A stretch of DNA of 64,000 nt from Maribellus comscasis (GTDB lineage Bacteria; Bacteroidota; Bacteroidia; Bacteroidales; Prolixibacteraceae), in NCBI RefSeq assembly GCF_009762775.1, contig NZ_CP046401.1:2728001-2792000 (forward strand). The letters run 5' to 3'. A program made the position numbers and the translations under genes. Within the stretch, counting starts at the first letter, position 1. Each line of letters starts with the position of its first letter. Shown piece after piece: positions 36,288 to 43,794 of this stretch. The notes under the pieces were generated by a model, which had not been told where the DNA came from, did no database searches, and worked only from the letters and a program-made list of their open reading frames with translations.

Positions 36288-36734
36288 TTATTTTTTAAGC
36301 TCGTCCATTATTTCACGAATTAATTTCTTTGTCTGAGGAATTGAGCCGGTAATAACATCTTTACCATTTGCCTCAACATAAACCCCATACTCCATACCTG
36401 CCACACCAACCAACACATATCCCATAGGATAATCAGCTATTATTGCTTCAGCTAACCTAACTCCGTATGTTTTACCTTTTGCTGTTTGTTTTTCGGGTTC
36501 GAGCCCTTCTATTGCATTAATTATGATACGGCGGTTTTTCGCTACAACGTAGCCAATGGAGGACTGTAAATTTCCGGTGTCATCTTTAAATTCTTTATTT
36601 AATCGAGCCCTACGTAGAAACTGTTCCCCTGCGTATTTTAAAAGTTGCTGCGTTTGCCATTCTGCATCTTTCACCTGTTTATCCAATGCCCGGAACATGG
36701 CACCCATGTTAGTCACAATCATTTTTCCTTTCAT
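36288..36734 (-). CDS. HK97 gp10-like tail/neck protein
   Basis: A 148-residue protein whose start (MGAMFRALDKQVKDAEWQTQQLLKYAGEQFLRRARLNKEFKDDTGNLQSSI) and YGVYVEANGKDV segment resemble HK97-gp10-type tail completion proteins. It lies 23 bp before the tape measure gene. In normal phages this gene stands between capsid and tube genes; here those are missing. Confidence 0.65.
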   Translation of the reverse strand: MKGKMIVTNMGAMFRALDKQVKDAEWQTQQLLKYAGEQFLRRARLNKEFKDDTGNLQSSIGYVVAKNRRIIINAIEGLEPEKQTAKGKTYGVRLAEAIIADYPMGYVLVGVAGMEYGVYVEANGKDVITGSIPQTKKLIREIMDELKK

Positions 36735-37093
36735 TTCATCGTTTTTGAAAGATTGACCAATAGATTACTCAACTCATTATCCCCTAATTCCAAAGGTTTA
36801 ACCTGAGAGCAATCGTAAACAGTCCCGGAGGATGTTTTTACTGTAACGGATTCTATTTTCTCTCTGCAAGCAATATCCAGTACAGCTTCAATTTGCCCCA
36901 GTTCTTTTTTTGTTTGCTCCCATACTTCTAGCTTTTTTTTCTTTTGCTCCGGGTCTGTTTCAATCCGGTAACTTATTTGGTACCTGAAAAGCAAATTCCG
37001 GAGACTTAAACGAATGTGTTTTAATGTTTCATCGTGGAATTGTTCAGGTGTGATATATCGTATTTTTTCCTTCTTTTTTGTCTCGTTTTTCAT
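36731..37093 (-). CDS. Hypothetical morphogenesis-block protein
   Basis: A 120-residue, highly charged helical protein (KHIRLSLRNLLFRYQISYRIE, KKKKLEVWEQTKKELGQIEAVL). It overlaps the gp10-like gene by 4 nt. Its place before gp10 could suit a connector or assembly chaperone, but no family is recognised. Confidence 0.6.
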   Translation of the reverse strand: MKNETKKKEKIRYITPEQFHDETLKHIRLSLRNLLFRYQISYRIETDPEQKKKKLEVWEQTKKELGQIEAVLDIACREKIESVTVKTSSGTVYDCSQVKPLELGDNELSNLLVNLSKTMK

Positions 37094-37224
37094 TGTCCTA
37101 TGATTAACATTGTGATTAATAGAGTATGTGAAAAAATTTAACTTTCACTATTTCAATTAATTACAAATACCCTTATTTTTAACTATTCCCATATTTTATA
37201 CATTTTGCCAATTTTCGTTACTGT

Positions 37225-37473
37225 TTACTGTCTTTTTGTCCCTGACCATTCATAACGACCATTGTCCGGAATTAAAATAGAAGAACCTTGAAACCTATCC
37301 CAAAAATCGGGAGGTAACTCAGCGTTGTAATCCGTACCTATGTACTCTTTACCATCCTTCATAACTATACCTGCAAAACTATCTGGTCCCATATCAAAAG
37401 GTTCACCTCCAATCATCTCAACAGTTCCCTCAGCTAACCCTTTTAGTAGACTTATCTTTTCCTCCCTAGACAT
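37225..37473 (-). CDS. Hypothetical protein downstream of the small terminase
   Basis: An 82-residue acidic protein from MSREEKISLLKGLAEG, starting 1 nt after the terminase stop. Two upstream in-frame Mets (37497 and 37530) would overlap the terminase gene and cannot be excluded. It contains MIGGEPFDMGPDSFAGIV and ends in YEWSGTKRQ. No family recognised. Confidence 0.6.
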   Translation of the reverse strand: MSREEKISLLKGLAEGTVEMIGGEPFDMGPDSFAGIVMKDGKEYIGTDYNAELPPDFWDRFQGSSILIPDNGRYEWSGTKRQ

Positions 37474-37474
37474 A

Positions 37475-38005
37475 TCATTTATGATGTCTCTTGTCATAGT
37501 TTTCCAATTTTCTAAGTAAAAATTCATCAATCATTTCATCACTCCAGTTATCAATTTCCATTAATAATTTTTGCGGAGCTTCGTAACCCAACATTCTATT
37601 TAACCTGTCAATTGCTCCAAGCTTGGAAGCTAATTTGTAGTTAATGCCGTTTGGAGTTACTCTGAATGATTCGACAGCTAAAGCTTGAGTCGGTGTAAGC
37701 TCATTAAATGGTTTAAGTTTCTGCCCTTCAAAAAAATCTGTAAAATTAGTTTCGAGTATAGATACCAGCTTCATTAAAATTTGATCCTTGCTGATATTAA
37801 CCTTCTGTTGGGTATCTTTTTGTAGAGCTTGAATCCTTTTTTGGATGTCAACAAAAGTCAACAATCGTTGTCCCTGGCTTTTGGCCGTTCTTTTAGAATA
37901 ACCTGCCCTAATAGCTGCTTGAGTTGCATTCAAGTCAATGAGATACTCTTGACAGAATCTTTCTCTCTTTGGAGACAATTTTTGTATGTTGTTTTTTTCC
38001 TTCAT
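37475..38005 (-). CDS. Phage terminase small subunit
   Basis: A 176-residue protein with the Terminase_2-type opening: LSPKRERFCQEYLIDLNATQAAIRAGYSKRTAKSQGQRLLTFVDIQKRI, an N-terminal HTH that recognises packaging DNA. The C-terminal part is helical (LASKLGAIDRLNRMLGYEAP). No large terminase follows, which is unusual for a prophage but typical of satellites that use their own small terminase to redirect a helper's packaging motor. It starts the leftward packaging/tail block. Confidence 0.88.
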   Translation of the reverse strand: MKEKNNIQKLSPKRERFCQEYLIDLNATQAAIRAGYSKRTAKSQGQRLLTFVDIQKRIQALQKDTQQKVNISKDQILMKLVSILETNFTDFFEGQKLKPFNELTPTQALAVESFRVTPNGINYKLASKLGAIDRLNRMLGYEAPQKLLMEIDNWSDEMIDEFLLRKLENYDKRHHK

Positions 38006-38116
38006 TAAATTAGGTTAAGGCCCCGGTGTGGTTAAAACCGGGAAGCCTTTTGTTACAGCCCGCGTACCACTTTTATCAAACAAACTGGTTATCAAGGTAC
38101 CGGGCAAGTGGTTTCT

Positions 38117-38338
38117 TTACTCATCATTGGTAATTTTTACCACATCGCCTGAAAACCGACCAGGTTTACTAAAAGCATCATCACTCATTAATTTTTTATA
38201 CTCTTCCTCCGAAAGTTCTTTATCCTTCAGATATTCGTCAACTGATTTTCCTGACTCAAAACAGGCAATAGCATCAGCCATTCCGTAACCTTTTGACTCA
38301 AGCTTTTTAAGTGCATCAATGATTGTTTTCTCTGCCAT
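38117..38338 (-). CDS. Hypothetical small protein
   Basis: A 73-residue acidic helical protein (MAEKTIIDALKKLESKGYGMADAIACFESGKSVDEYLKD). It lies between the 221-residue gene and the small terminase. No family recognised. Confidence 0.55.
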   Translation of the reverse strand: MAEKTIIDALKKLESKGYGMADAIACFESGKSVDEYLKDKELSEEEYKKLMSDDAFSKPGRFSGDVVKITNDE

Positions 38339-38372
38339 GATTATGAATTTATTTGATTAATAGTGCATTTAA

Positions 38373-39038
38373 CTATTCCACATTTGTTAGTTCAAACTTT
38401 ACTGGTTTTCGAAGCCACAAGAAAAAATTTGGATCCGGATATATTTTTATAAAATCCGCTAACTTATTTTCACATGTGAAAAATTCTTCGAATGCAGGAT
38501 TAATAGCATCAGATATTGATGTTTCTCCAATTTCATGAAGGATATCCTGAATCTTGTTGTAAGAGGTACAAAAGTTCTGTATGTTATCCCAGAGTAGTTT
38601 TTTCTCTTCAGTGTCAATAACGATTGTAAATTCCTCATCAACAGCATCAATAAAGGATTGCCTGAGTTTTACATCTTTGCCACTCATCTGTATATCTTCA
38701 ACAGTAACTTTCGATTTCCCGATAGCATTTGTTAAGGAAGAATGGACCTTTTGGTATTCGCTTATGTCAATTGATATCGCATCATTTAGAAGGGCTCGAC
38801 GCAAACGTTCAGATTTCCACTTGAGACCGTCAACATCTTTTTTTGCTTCAACAAGTAGAATCTGTCGTACATGTTCGGAACCATTTTGATAAAATCCTTT
38901 TAGATGTTGGGTGCTTGGCTTAATTCCATCAAGTTCAAGTAACTTATTTAAGTCTTTGACATGAGGAATAACACGTGAGGCAAGCTCAATGGTTGCCCTA
39001 ATTTCAGTTTCATTTTTATGAATAACTTTTGCTTCCAT
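38373..39038 (-). CDS. Hypothetical helical protein
   Basis: A 221-residue, predominantly helical soluble protein without signal or membrane segment. It lies 3 bp after the 39042-39266 gene and is part of the leftward run from the replication genes to the terminase. I see no similarity to capsid, portal or protease families. Confidence 0.6.
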   Translation of the reverse strand: MEAKVIHKNETEIRATIELASRVIPHVKDLNKLLELDGIKPSTQHLKGFYQNGSEHVRQILLVEAKKDVDGLKWKSERLRRALLNDAISIDISEYQKVHSSLTNAIGKSKVTVEDIQMSGKDVKLRQSFIDAVDEEFTIVIDTEEKKLLWDNIQNFCTSYNKIQDILHEIGETSISDAINPAFEEFFTCENKLADFIKIYPDPNFFLWLRKPVKFELTNVE

Positions 39039-39041
39039 AAT

Positions 39042-39266
39042 TTATTTCTCCTTTGACCATTGGTTAAGATCGTTTTTAAATGTTGTAAGATTTTCAACCT
39101 CGTTTCGATGTTTGGAGGAAGAAATTTGATTAAACTCCTCTTCTATTTCTTGGACAACCTGGTTAATGTCAGAATCATCATTAATTTGACGGCTGTTTAA
39201 CAAGCTGGTAGGAATACCTTTTTTCTCTAGGCGTTTCCCGATCTCTACAATTTTTACATTTGTCAT
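39042..39266 (-). CDS. Hypothetical small protein
   Basis: A 74-residue acidic helical protein (MTNVKIVEIGKRLEKKGIPTSLLNSRQINDDSD). It lies 2 bp after the 138-residue gene and 3 bp before the 221-residue gene, so it is part of the same transcript. No family recognised. Confidence 0.55.
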   Translation of the reverse strand: MTNVKIVEIGKRLEKKGIPTSLLNSRQINDDSDINQVVQEIEEEFNQISSSKHRNEVENLTTFKNDLNQWSKEK

Positions 39267-39268
39267 TA

Positions 39269-39685
39269 TTAAAAATTATTTAGTTCAATATTAAATCCTT
39301 CATCGTTGAGCATTTCATACATTTCATTTATCGTAAACCAAGTATCAAAGAGCATTTCCAAATAATATCTTGTAATTTCGAAATCATTTTCTCTTAAGTC
39401 AGGCTTAAATGTCCGAGATAGCCTTATTCCACAATCAATTAGCAAATATCTTTTTAGCCGTTCTTTTACGAGGTCGCGTCTCAAGTCACACACATAACAA
39501 CAGTATTTTAAAACTGCATGTGAATCAAAACCTATTAGCTCGTAGAATCTTTGGGAAGCTTCTTTGGACATCAAACCATTGAGACCTACCGCATAAAAAA
39601 CGTCATCGCAGTACGGTAGTGTCAAACCATTTTTTCGATGTGTTAATCGTATTCTTGTTCCTGATATTTCAATAAAATCATTCAT
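39269..39685 (-). CDS. Hypothetical protein
   Basis: A 138-residue protein with a strand-rich N-terminus (FIEISGTRIRLTHRKNGLTL) and a Cys-containing helix (AVLKYCCYVCDLRRDL). Its start overlaps the upstream gene by 8 nt. Unknown family, replication-side cluster of element 1. Confidence 0.6.
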   Translation of the reverse strand: MNDFIEISGTRIRLTHRKNGLTLPYCDDVFYAVGLNGLMSKEASQRFYELIGFDSHAVLKYCCYVCDLRRDLVKERLKRYLLIDCGIRLSRTFKPDLRENDFEITRYYLEMLFDTWFTINEMYEMLNDEGFNIELNNF

Positions 39686-40250
39686 ACTCGTATAGCGTAT
39701 TTAGAATTTTGGATTGTTCCTCACTATTCATTTTTGATATAATCCGACCGCGTTCTTGCCGGTATTCCCTGCAAGCTCGAAGAACTATTTGGGGATTAAA
39801 CTTTCCGTAAAATTCGCCGTAAAAACCTTCTCTTATGCGATGAAATAAAAGAGTTAGCTCTGCCATGTTTAGCATGCCAATCTCTTCAACCATATATTTA
39901 GCTGTAGGACTAATTTGAACTTGCATTATAGAAAAATCCATATAAATACAAAGATTTGTCAACCACAAGGATAATAAAGCTTCAGGTGTTTTTGTGTTGT
40001 AAGTTGCAGCTACCTCACGTAAATTAATCTTCTTCGAAAGTAAAGCGGACTTTTGAGTTTTAAATTCGCGATAGCGTGAGGCGCAAAAATCAAAGTTAAA
40101 TTGCTCAATGAATTTAACTCCCGAATTACAGAATGTTTTAAGTTCGTTAACCCGCGTCTTGCATTGCTTGCTTGGCAATTTTCCGGGTTTCAAGCTTGGA
40201 CTGCTCATTATTAGAGCTATGTCCGTTGTTTGTTCTTTTTTTGTTTCCAT
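39678..40250 (-). CDS. Hypothetical protein, possible replication-associated factor
   Basis: A 190-residue helical protein. Its part IGMLNMAELTLLFHRIREGFYGEFYGKFNPQIVLRACREYRQERGR resembles small Bacteroidota phage/plasmid proteins that follow replication genes and end in a GKFYG...Y..ER pattern. Its first 35 codons overlap the 3' end of the preceding gene by 104 nt. No Met lies between residues 15 and 106, so the overlap seems real, at least 62 nt if Met15 is used. Confidence 0.6.
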   Translation of the reverse strand: METKKEQTTDIALIMSSPSLKPGKLPSKQCKTRVNELKTFCNSGVKFIEQFNFDFCASRYREFKTQKSALLSKKINLREVAATYNTKTPEALLSLWLTNLCIYMDFSIMQVQISPTAKYMVEEIGMLNMAELTLLFHRIREGFYGEFYGKFNPQIVLRACREYRQERGRIISKMNSEEQSKILNTLYEYE

Positions 40251-41004
40251 TTCTTAACTCATATAGCATCGCATCGAACCACAATTGGTCCGTCGATTTC
40301 ATTTTCATTCTTAATTTCTCGGTCTTTTGCACAATCTTTTGATAGAAATTATTGATTTCTAACAGTTTCCACACTTCCCTGATTTCGTGTTTTGTTTTTC
40401 CGTCGTTTTCAATCAACAGTCGTATAGGGTCAACCCAATTTTTATATTTGGCTTTATCTACATGCGTTGTTGAAAGATTGTGTTTGTGTAAATTATTTCT
40501 AATTAACTGGTGAAATGACAAAGCAATTTTAAAATATTCGTTCTCTGGAGGACTGAGAGTCGATTCAACGACCTCAGTTAATAATAGTTGTTTTGGTTTA
40601 GTTTTAGGTTTAGTTTTATTAATGTTCCCTTTATTACCTTCTTTTTTACTTTCTAGATTGCTTTCCTGATTACTTTCTTTTGTAGGTTCAATTGATTGTA
40701 ATTTGGAAAGTAATGAATATGAACCGGCATTTCGCGTAGTCCCTTTTTTGTAATCAATTATACCAGAATCTATTAATTTTTGCCTAGCAGTGATTAAATT
40801 TTTTGAACGAGTTCCTACATCAGATTCTAGTCGACTATTTGGATACTTAAACCATTCCTTCCAACCGAGTGAATTATTGCGAAGTAATAATTTAAGAAAC
40901 ATGTGCGCCTCTAAATGACTAAAACGTTCCTCCAAATCGATTTTATCAAATCTTTTTATCAATTCGAAAATTGGGCCTGAATTATATTTGCTATTCTCAC
41001 CCAT
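40147..41004 (-). CDS. Replisome-organiser-like protein (DnaD/winged-helix type)
   Basis: A 285-residue protein. The N-terminal 110 residues look like a winged-helix domain (SHLEAHMFLKLLLRNNSLGWKEWF... SKNLITARQKLIDSGIIDYKKGT). A Lys/Glu/Asn-rich linker (130-165) and a helical C-terminal part follow. This layout is that of phage replication initiators and DnaD-like loaders. It is the functional counterpart of the protein at 52095-52850 in element 2. It would allow the element to replicate after excision. Confidence 0.65.
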   Translation of the reverse strand: MGENSKYNSGPIFELIKRFDKIDLEERFSHLEAHMFLKLLLRNNSLGWKEWFKYPNSRLESDVGTRSKNLITARQKLIDSGIIDYKKGTTRNAGSYSLLSKLQSIEPTKESNQESNLESKKEGNKGNINKTKPKTKPKQLLLTEVVESTLSPPENEYFKIALSFHQLIRNNLHKHNLSTTHVDKAKYKNWVDPIRLLIENDGKTKHEIREVWKLLEINNFYQKIVQKTEKLRMKMKSTDQLWFDAMLYELRNGNKKRTNNGHSSNNEQSKLETRKIAKQAMQDAG

Positions 41005-41209
41005 GACGTAAGAGAGTTTTAAGGTTGTTTTGGATTAAGTTTCTACGGAGCAACTCCATCTCTTGTTGTGAACCTGTTCGATGTGAAACATATTGACCGA
41101 AAGACCAACCTATAGGAGTTTCTTTCACGTCAAATAATTCAAGTTCCCCTGAATGTAAATCAATCTTTAGTCCATACTCGCTGATCTTTTCTTTTTGCTC
41201 TTGTTCCAT
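40997..41209 (-). CDS. Hypothetical small protein
   Basis: A 70-residue charged protein (MEQEQKEKISEYGLKIDLHSGELELFDVKETPIGW). Its stop overlaps the replication gene start by 8 nt, so translation is coupled. Function unknown. Confidence 0.55.
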   Translation of the reverse strand: MEQEQKEKISEYGLKIDLHSGELELFDVKETPIGWSFGQYVSHRTGSQQEMELLRRNLIQNNLKTLLRHG

Positions 41210-41282
41210 ATTTTGCTCTTTTATACTTCATTTCTTTAATAAAATTTACTCATGACAATAGAAGAAGTAATAAAAGGAACCA

Positions 41283-41582
41283 TTAGAAATTCTGCATATC
41301 TTCAGCCAACTCTGATGGGAAATAATAAATCTCGCGTCCCATACGATGGTATCTCACTTTACCTAGCTTTCGATAACTTGACATACTTTGACGAGACTTT
41401 TTGTAAAGCTTACAAGCTTCCTTTTCAGATATTGGCTGTTTGCCAATGTCCAAGTCTTGAATTAATTTTTTCGCTGTTTTTTCAGCAATATCCTCGCCGA
41501 AATTCCTTAATACTTCGGGGGTTACAGTAATCTGCAAGCTTGTTCCGACGGGTGCTGTTTTTACTAATTCTTCGAACGACAT
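41283..41582 (-). CDS. HTH_17/excisionase-like DNA-binding protein
   Basis: A 99-residue protein from MSFEELVKTAPVGTSL. The C-terminal part (ISEKEACKLYKKSRQSMSSYRKLGKVRYHRMGREIYYFPSEL) is the winged-helix pattern of MerR/excisionase-like proteins usually coded beside Bacteroidota integrases. An upstream in-frame Met at 41612 would place the start in the integrase terminator. It probably acts as recombination directionality factor or regulator. Confidence 0.78.
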   Translation of the reverse strand: MSFEELVKTAPVGTSLQITVTPEVLRNFGEDIAEKTAKKLIQDLDIGKQPISEKEACKLYKKSRQSMSSYRKLGKVRYHRMGREIYYFPSELAEDMQNF

Positions 41583-41609
41583 CTTTATAATTTTAGTTAT
41601 TAAATGGCA

Positions 41610-41647
41610 CAAAAAAAGCCTTGACCACCGACTGATGGTAAGGCTTA
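41610..41647 (-). terminator. Leftward terminator after the element 1 integrase
   Basis: The AAGCCTT/AAGGCTT stem with inner ACCA/TGGT pairing is followed on the minus strand by seven T residues. It separates integrase transcription from the HTH gene. Confidence 0.82.
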
Positions 41648-41752
41648 AACGTTATCTCAAAAATACTTGTACGCTAACGAAGATAAAAGGAAAAACAAAC
41701 AGAGTTATGAGCAGGGTTATTAACCGTGGTGTCCAAAAGCGTTAAACAATAG

Positions 41753-43114
41753 TTAGGCTGACTTTACAACTTTCAATACTTCATTTATGCTTTTCGTTTG
41801 TTCAAGGTTCTGTCGCAATGCTTGTTTATCTTCATCTATATATCGTTTTAAAGTTTTATAGTCTGTATGTCCAGTTATTTCCATCACCTGGTTAACTGGC
41901 ATTTTGTAAATGTTTAATAAAATTGACACACATGTTCTCCGGGCCATATGTGAAGAAATCGCTTTATGAAGTGGTTTTACAATTTCAATTTTCTGAGTTC
42001 CCTGGTAACGGGTGATTTTGACTGTACGGTTTAATTCTGCCTTCTCTGCGGCCAGTTTAATATAGTCATTAAATTTCTGGTTGCTTATTTCGGGAAGTTT
42101 GTAATCGTACTTTTTCAAGATATCAAGTGCCGGTGCTGCATACCCCACAAGTGGTATAATAGTTTCCTTCTTGGTTTTGTAAGCTTTAAATATCCAGGTA
42201 TCACTATCTAAATCCTCCTTTTTAAATGCTGAGATATCTGACCATCGTTGCCCGGTAAAAGCGCCAAAACAAAAAATATCTCTTACTCGTTCTAAACTTT
42301 CATGTTCGCTTAAATCTTTGTTGTATAGCGTTCTTAGTTCCTGAAGGGAAAGAGTCACAATATCCAGGTTTGAATCACGCTTTGCCCTAAACTCAGAGTG
42401 CTGGAAGATTGTATTTGAATGCTTTCTACGTTCGTAACTCCATTTTAAGAAGTTCTTTAAATTTTCAATATACTTTGCCACGGTATCATCCCTAAATCCG
42501 GATTCTTCTGACTTCTGATTTTTTGCTTCATATTGCAAATAGTGTTTATAAGCGTCAATAAAATCCAAATCAATAGTTTCGAAGGTAAACCGACGATAGT
42601 ATCGCTCTGTATATTTCTTAAGTAAATTTTTGGATGTTTCAAATTTTTGGATTGTCCGGTGACTAAGCTCGTTCTTTTTCCTTCGAATAAACTCATCGTA
42701 AACAAGGAAAAAGCTGTTCTCATCATTAAATTTCGGTGCCTGATTGTCGGAAACAAACTCCTGAATATTCATTCTGATTTCTTCGAATGATATGAGAGAA
42801 TTTTCATTCATTAAATGATTATATTCTCCCTGAACATCCCTTAGGAGATTCCCTAACCGTTGATTAAACGCCTGCGCTCCCGGAGCCTGCCATTTTAATT
42901 GCTGACGGGTAAAATCCCAATGAACAGGAAACACCTGCAGGTCCGTTTTGCATTTAAATCTGTGTTTCCGGTCAAAACTCACAAATAATAGAACCGGTGT
43001 TTGTTCAGGATTCAGCAATGATTTGATATCCCTTTTTTCTTTTTTCCTCTCTTTTAATTCTTCCATAACTCCCTTTTTATAAGGGGTTCGTAGTACAAAA
43101 CTGTAATTTGCCAT
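41753..43114 (-). CDS. Tyrosine recombinase/integrase of element 1
   Basis: The 453-residue protein has an N-terminal arm-binding region, a SAM-like core-binding domain (about 135-240) and a C-terminal catalytic domain. Catalytic residues visible are Arg290 (FTGQRWSD), His389 and Arg392 (SSHMARRT), His416 (EITGHTDYKT) and nucleophile Tyr425 (KRYID). It lies next to attR, as expected for a tRNA-integrating element, and mediates integration into tRNA-fMet. It looks fully active. Confidence 0.95.
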   Translation of the reverse strand: MANYSFVLRTPYKKGVMEELKERKKEKRDIKSLLNPEQTPVLLFVSFDRKHRFKCKTDLQVFPVHWDFTRQQLKWQAPGAQAFNQRLGNLLRDVQGEYNHLMNENSLISFEEIRMNIQEFVSDNQAPKFNDENSFFLVYDEFIRRKKNELSHRTIQKFETSKNLLKKYTERYYRRFTFETIDLDFIDAYKHYLQYEAKNQKSEESGFRDDTVAKYIENLKNFLKWSYERRKHSNTIFQHSEFRAKRDSNLDIVTLSLQELRTLYNKDLSEHESLERVRDIFCFGAFTGQRWSDISAFKKEDLDSDTWIFKAYKTKKETIIPLVGYAAPALDILKKYDYKLPEISNQKFNDYIKLAAEKAELNRTVKITRYQGTQKIEIVKPLHKAISSHMARRTCVSILLNIYKMPVNQVMEITGHTDYKTLKRYIDEDKQALRQNLEQTKSINEVLKVVKSA

Positions 43115-43128
43115 GTGATCTATAAAAT

Positions 43129-43230
43129 GTGTCCCACGTGTCTCAAATAACTTATTTCTTTTTTAATGTGAGTATAATTATCTGAAATACAGGTCATAAA
43201 TATAATAATTTTGAGACATATATAGGACAC
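43129..43230. promoter_or_regulatory. Probable integrase arm-type sites at the right end
   Basis: GTGTCCC (43129-43135) and GTGTCTC (43138-43144) lie just upstream of the integrase start. GAGACA (43213-43218) and GGACAC (43225-43230) lie further out, within a segment almost identical to the left-end pair at 24427-24444. Sites near the integrase start could also let it repress itself. Confidence 0.55.
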
Positions 43231-43360
43231 AATCAGTTTACATTTTCACATATTTTATTAACCACGATGTAAAACAAACGAACCAAAATACGACATTAAT
43301 AACTGAATTATAGATATTTAATTGTAGAACAAAGAATATATACGTTAATAAAAAGTAGCG

Positions 43361-43373
43361 CTGCCCCCGCTAC
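43361..43373 (+). repeat. attR of element 1
   Basis: An exact copy of the 13-bp repeat at 24355-24367. It is followed by TTGG and the original tRNA terminator, so the chromosome resumes here. Confidence 0.9.
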
Positions 43374-43377
43374 TTGG

Positions 43378-43403
43378 AAAGCCGGTTTTTAGCCGGCTTT
43401 TTA
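43378..43403 (+). terminator. Original terminator of the tRNA-fMet gene
   Basis: A perfect AAAGCCGG/CCGGCTTT stem followed by T residues lies 5 bp after attR1. It would have stood right after the tRNA gene before insertion of element 1. Confidence 0.8.
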
Positions 43404-43503
43404 TTTTCTATACAATCCTTTTTCCCTAATAATTATATTTCAGTTGGTTTTTTTATAGATGGGAAGTTAATTCACAAACATTTATCTATTATTTTTTGAT
43501 TGA

Positions 43504-43535
43504 TTTGGGGAGAAAAGGGTTTTTCTCTATTTTTG
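43504..43535 (+). promoter_or_regulatory. Bacteroidota-type promoter for tRNA-Arg
   Basis: TTTG (43504-43507) and TATTTTTG (43528-43535) are spaced by 20 bp, and end 19 bp before the tRNA 5' end. Confidence 0.72.
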
Positions 43536-43554
43536 CACACCCGAAATGAATTAC

Positions 43555-43629
43555 GGTCCCATAGTTCAACGGATAGAATAGCAGTTTCCTAAACTGTAGA
43601 TCTGGGTTCGATTCCCGGTGGGACTACCA
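43555..43629 (+). tRNA. tRNA-Arg (CCT)
   Basis: A 75-nt cloverleaf with acceptor GGTCCCA/TGGGACT, anticodon stem-loop GCAGT-TTCCTAA-ACTGT (anticodon CCT) and T arm CTGGG-TTCGATT-CCCGG. CCA is encoded. Its last 17 bases before CA form attL of element 2. Confidence 0.95.
43611..43627 (+). repeat. attL of element 2
   Basis: ATTCCCGGTGGGACTAC at the 3' end of tRNA-Arg is repeated exactly at 60193-60209. Confidence 0.92.
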
Positions 43630-43710
43630 TTAAAGAGATGATTATCAAATAGTTATCTCTTTTTTTGTGGTTGTTTATGTATCCTTTAGTGGAAATATAA
43701 AATTTATTAT

Positions 43711-43739
43711 AAAAAAGCCCACCCGAATACGGAGTGGGC
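43711..43739 (-). terminator. Leftward terminator of the element 2 tail operon
   Basis: The GCCCAC/GTGGGC stem (43717-43722, 43734-43739) is followed by six T residues on the minus strand, downstream of the last leftward gene at 43795. Confidence 0.85.
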
Positions 43740-43794
43740 AAAATCAAATGAAACTGGAGTCTCCTATAAAGGAGATTCAATTAAAAAACACATA

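Larger units (their letters stand above)
24355..43373. mobile_element. Element 1: phage-satellite-like island in tRNA-fMet
   Basis: The element is about 19.0 kb and bounded by a perfect 13-bp repeat of the tRNA 3' end (24355-24367 and 43361-43373). A tyrosine recombinase lies at the right end. Gene order from the right is integrase, HTH protein, replication-like gene, several unknowns, small terminase, gp10-like protein, tape measure, then a dead peptidoglycan-hydrolase-like protein, XRE regulators, small early genes and a HEPN/TIGR04255 operon. No large terminase, portal, capsid, protease, tail tube, lysin or holin is recognisable. It looks clearly more A/T-rich than the flanks by eye. Confidence 0.88.

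Noticed and set aside
43589..43780. 63-codon ORF on the minus strand
   Set aside because: It runs through the 3' half of the tRNA-Arg gene and the tail terminator, and its content is the reverse of these features.
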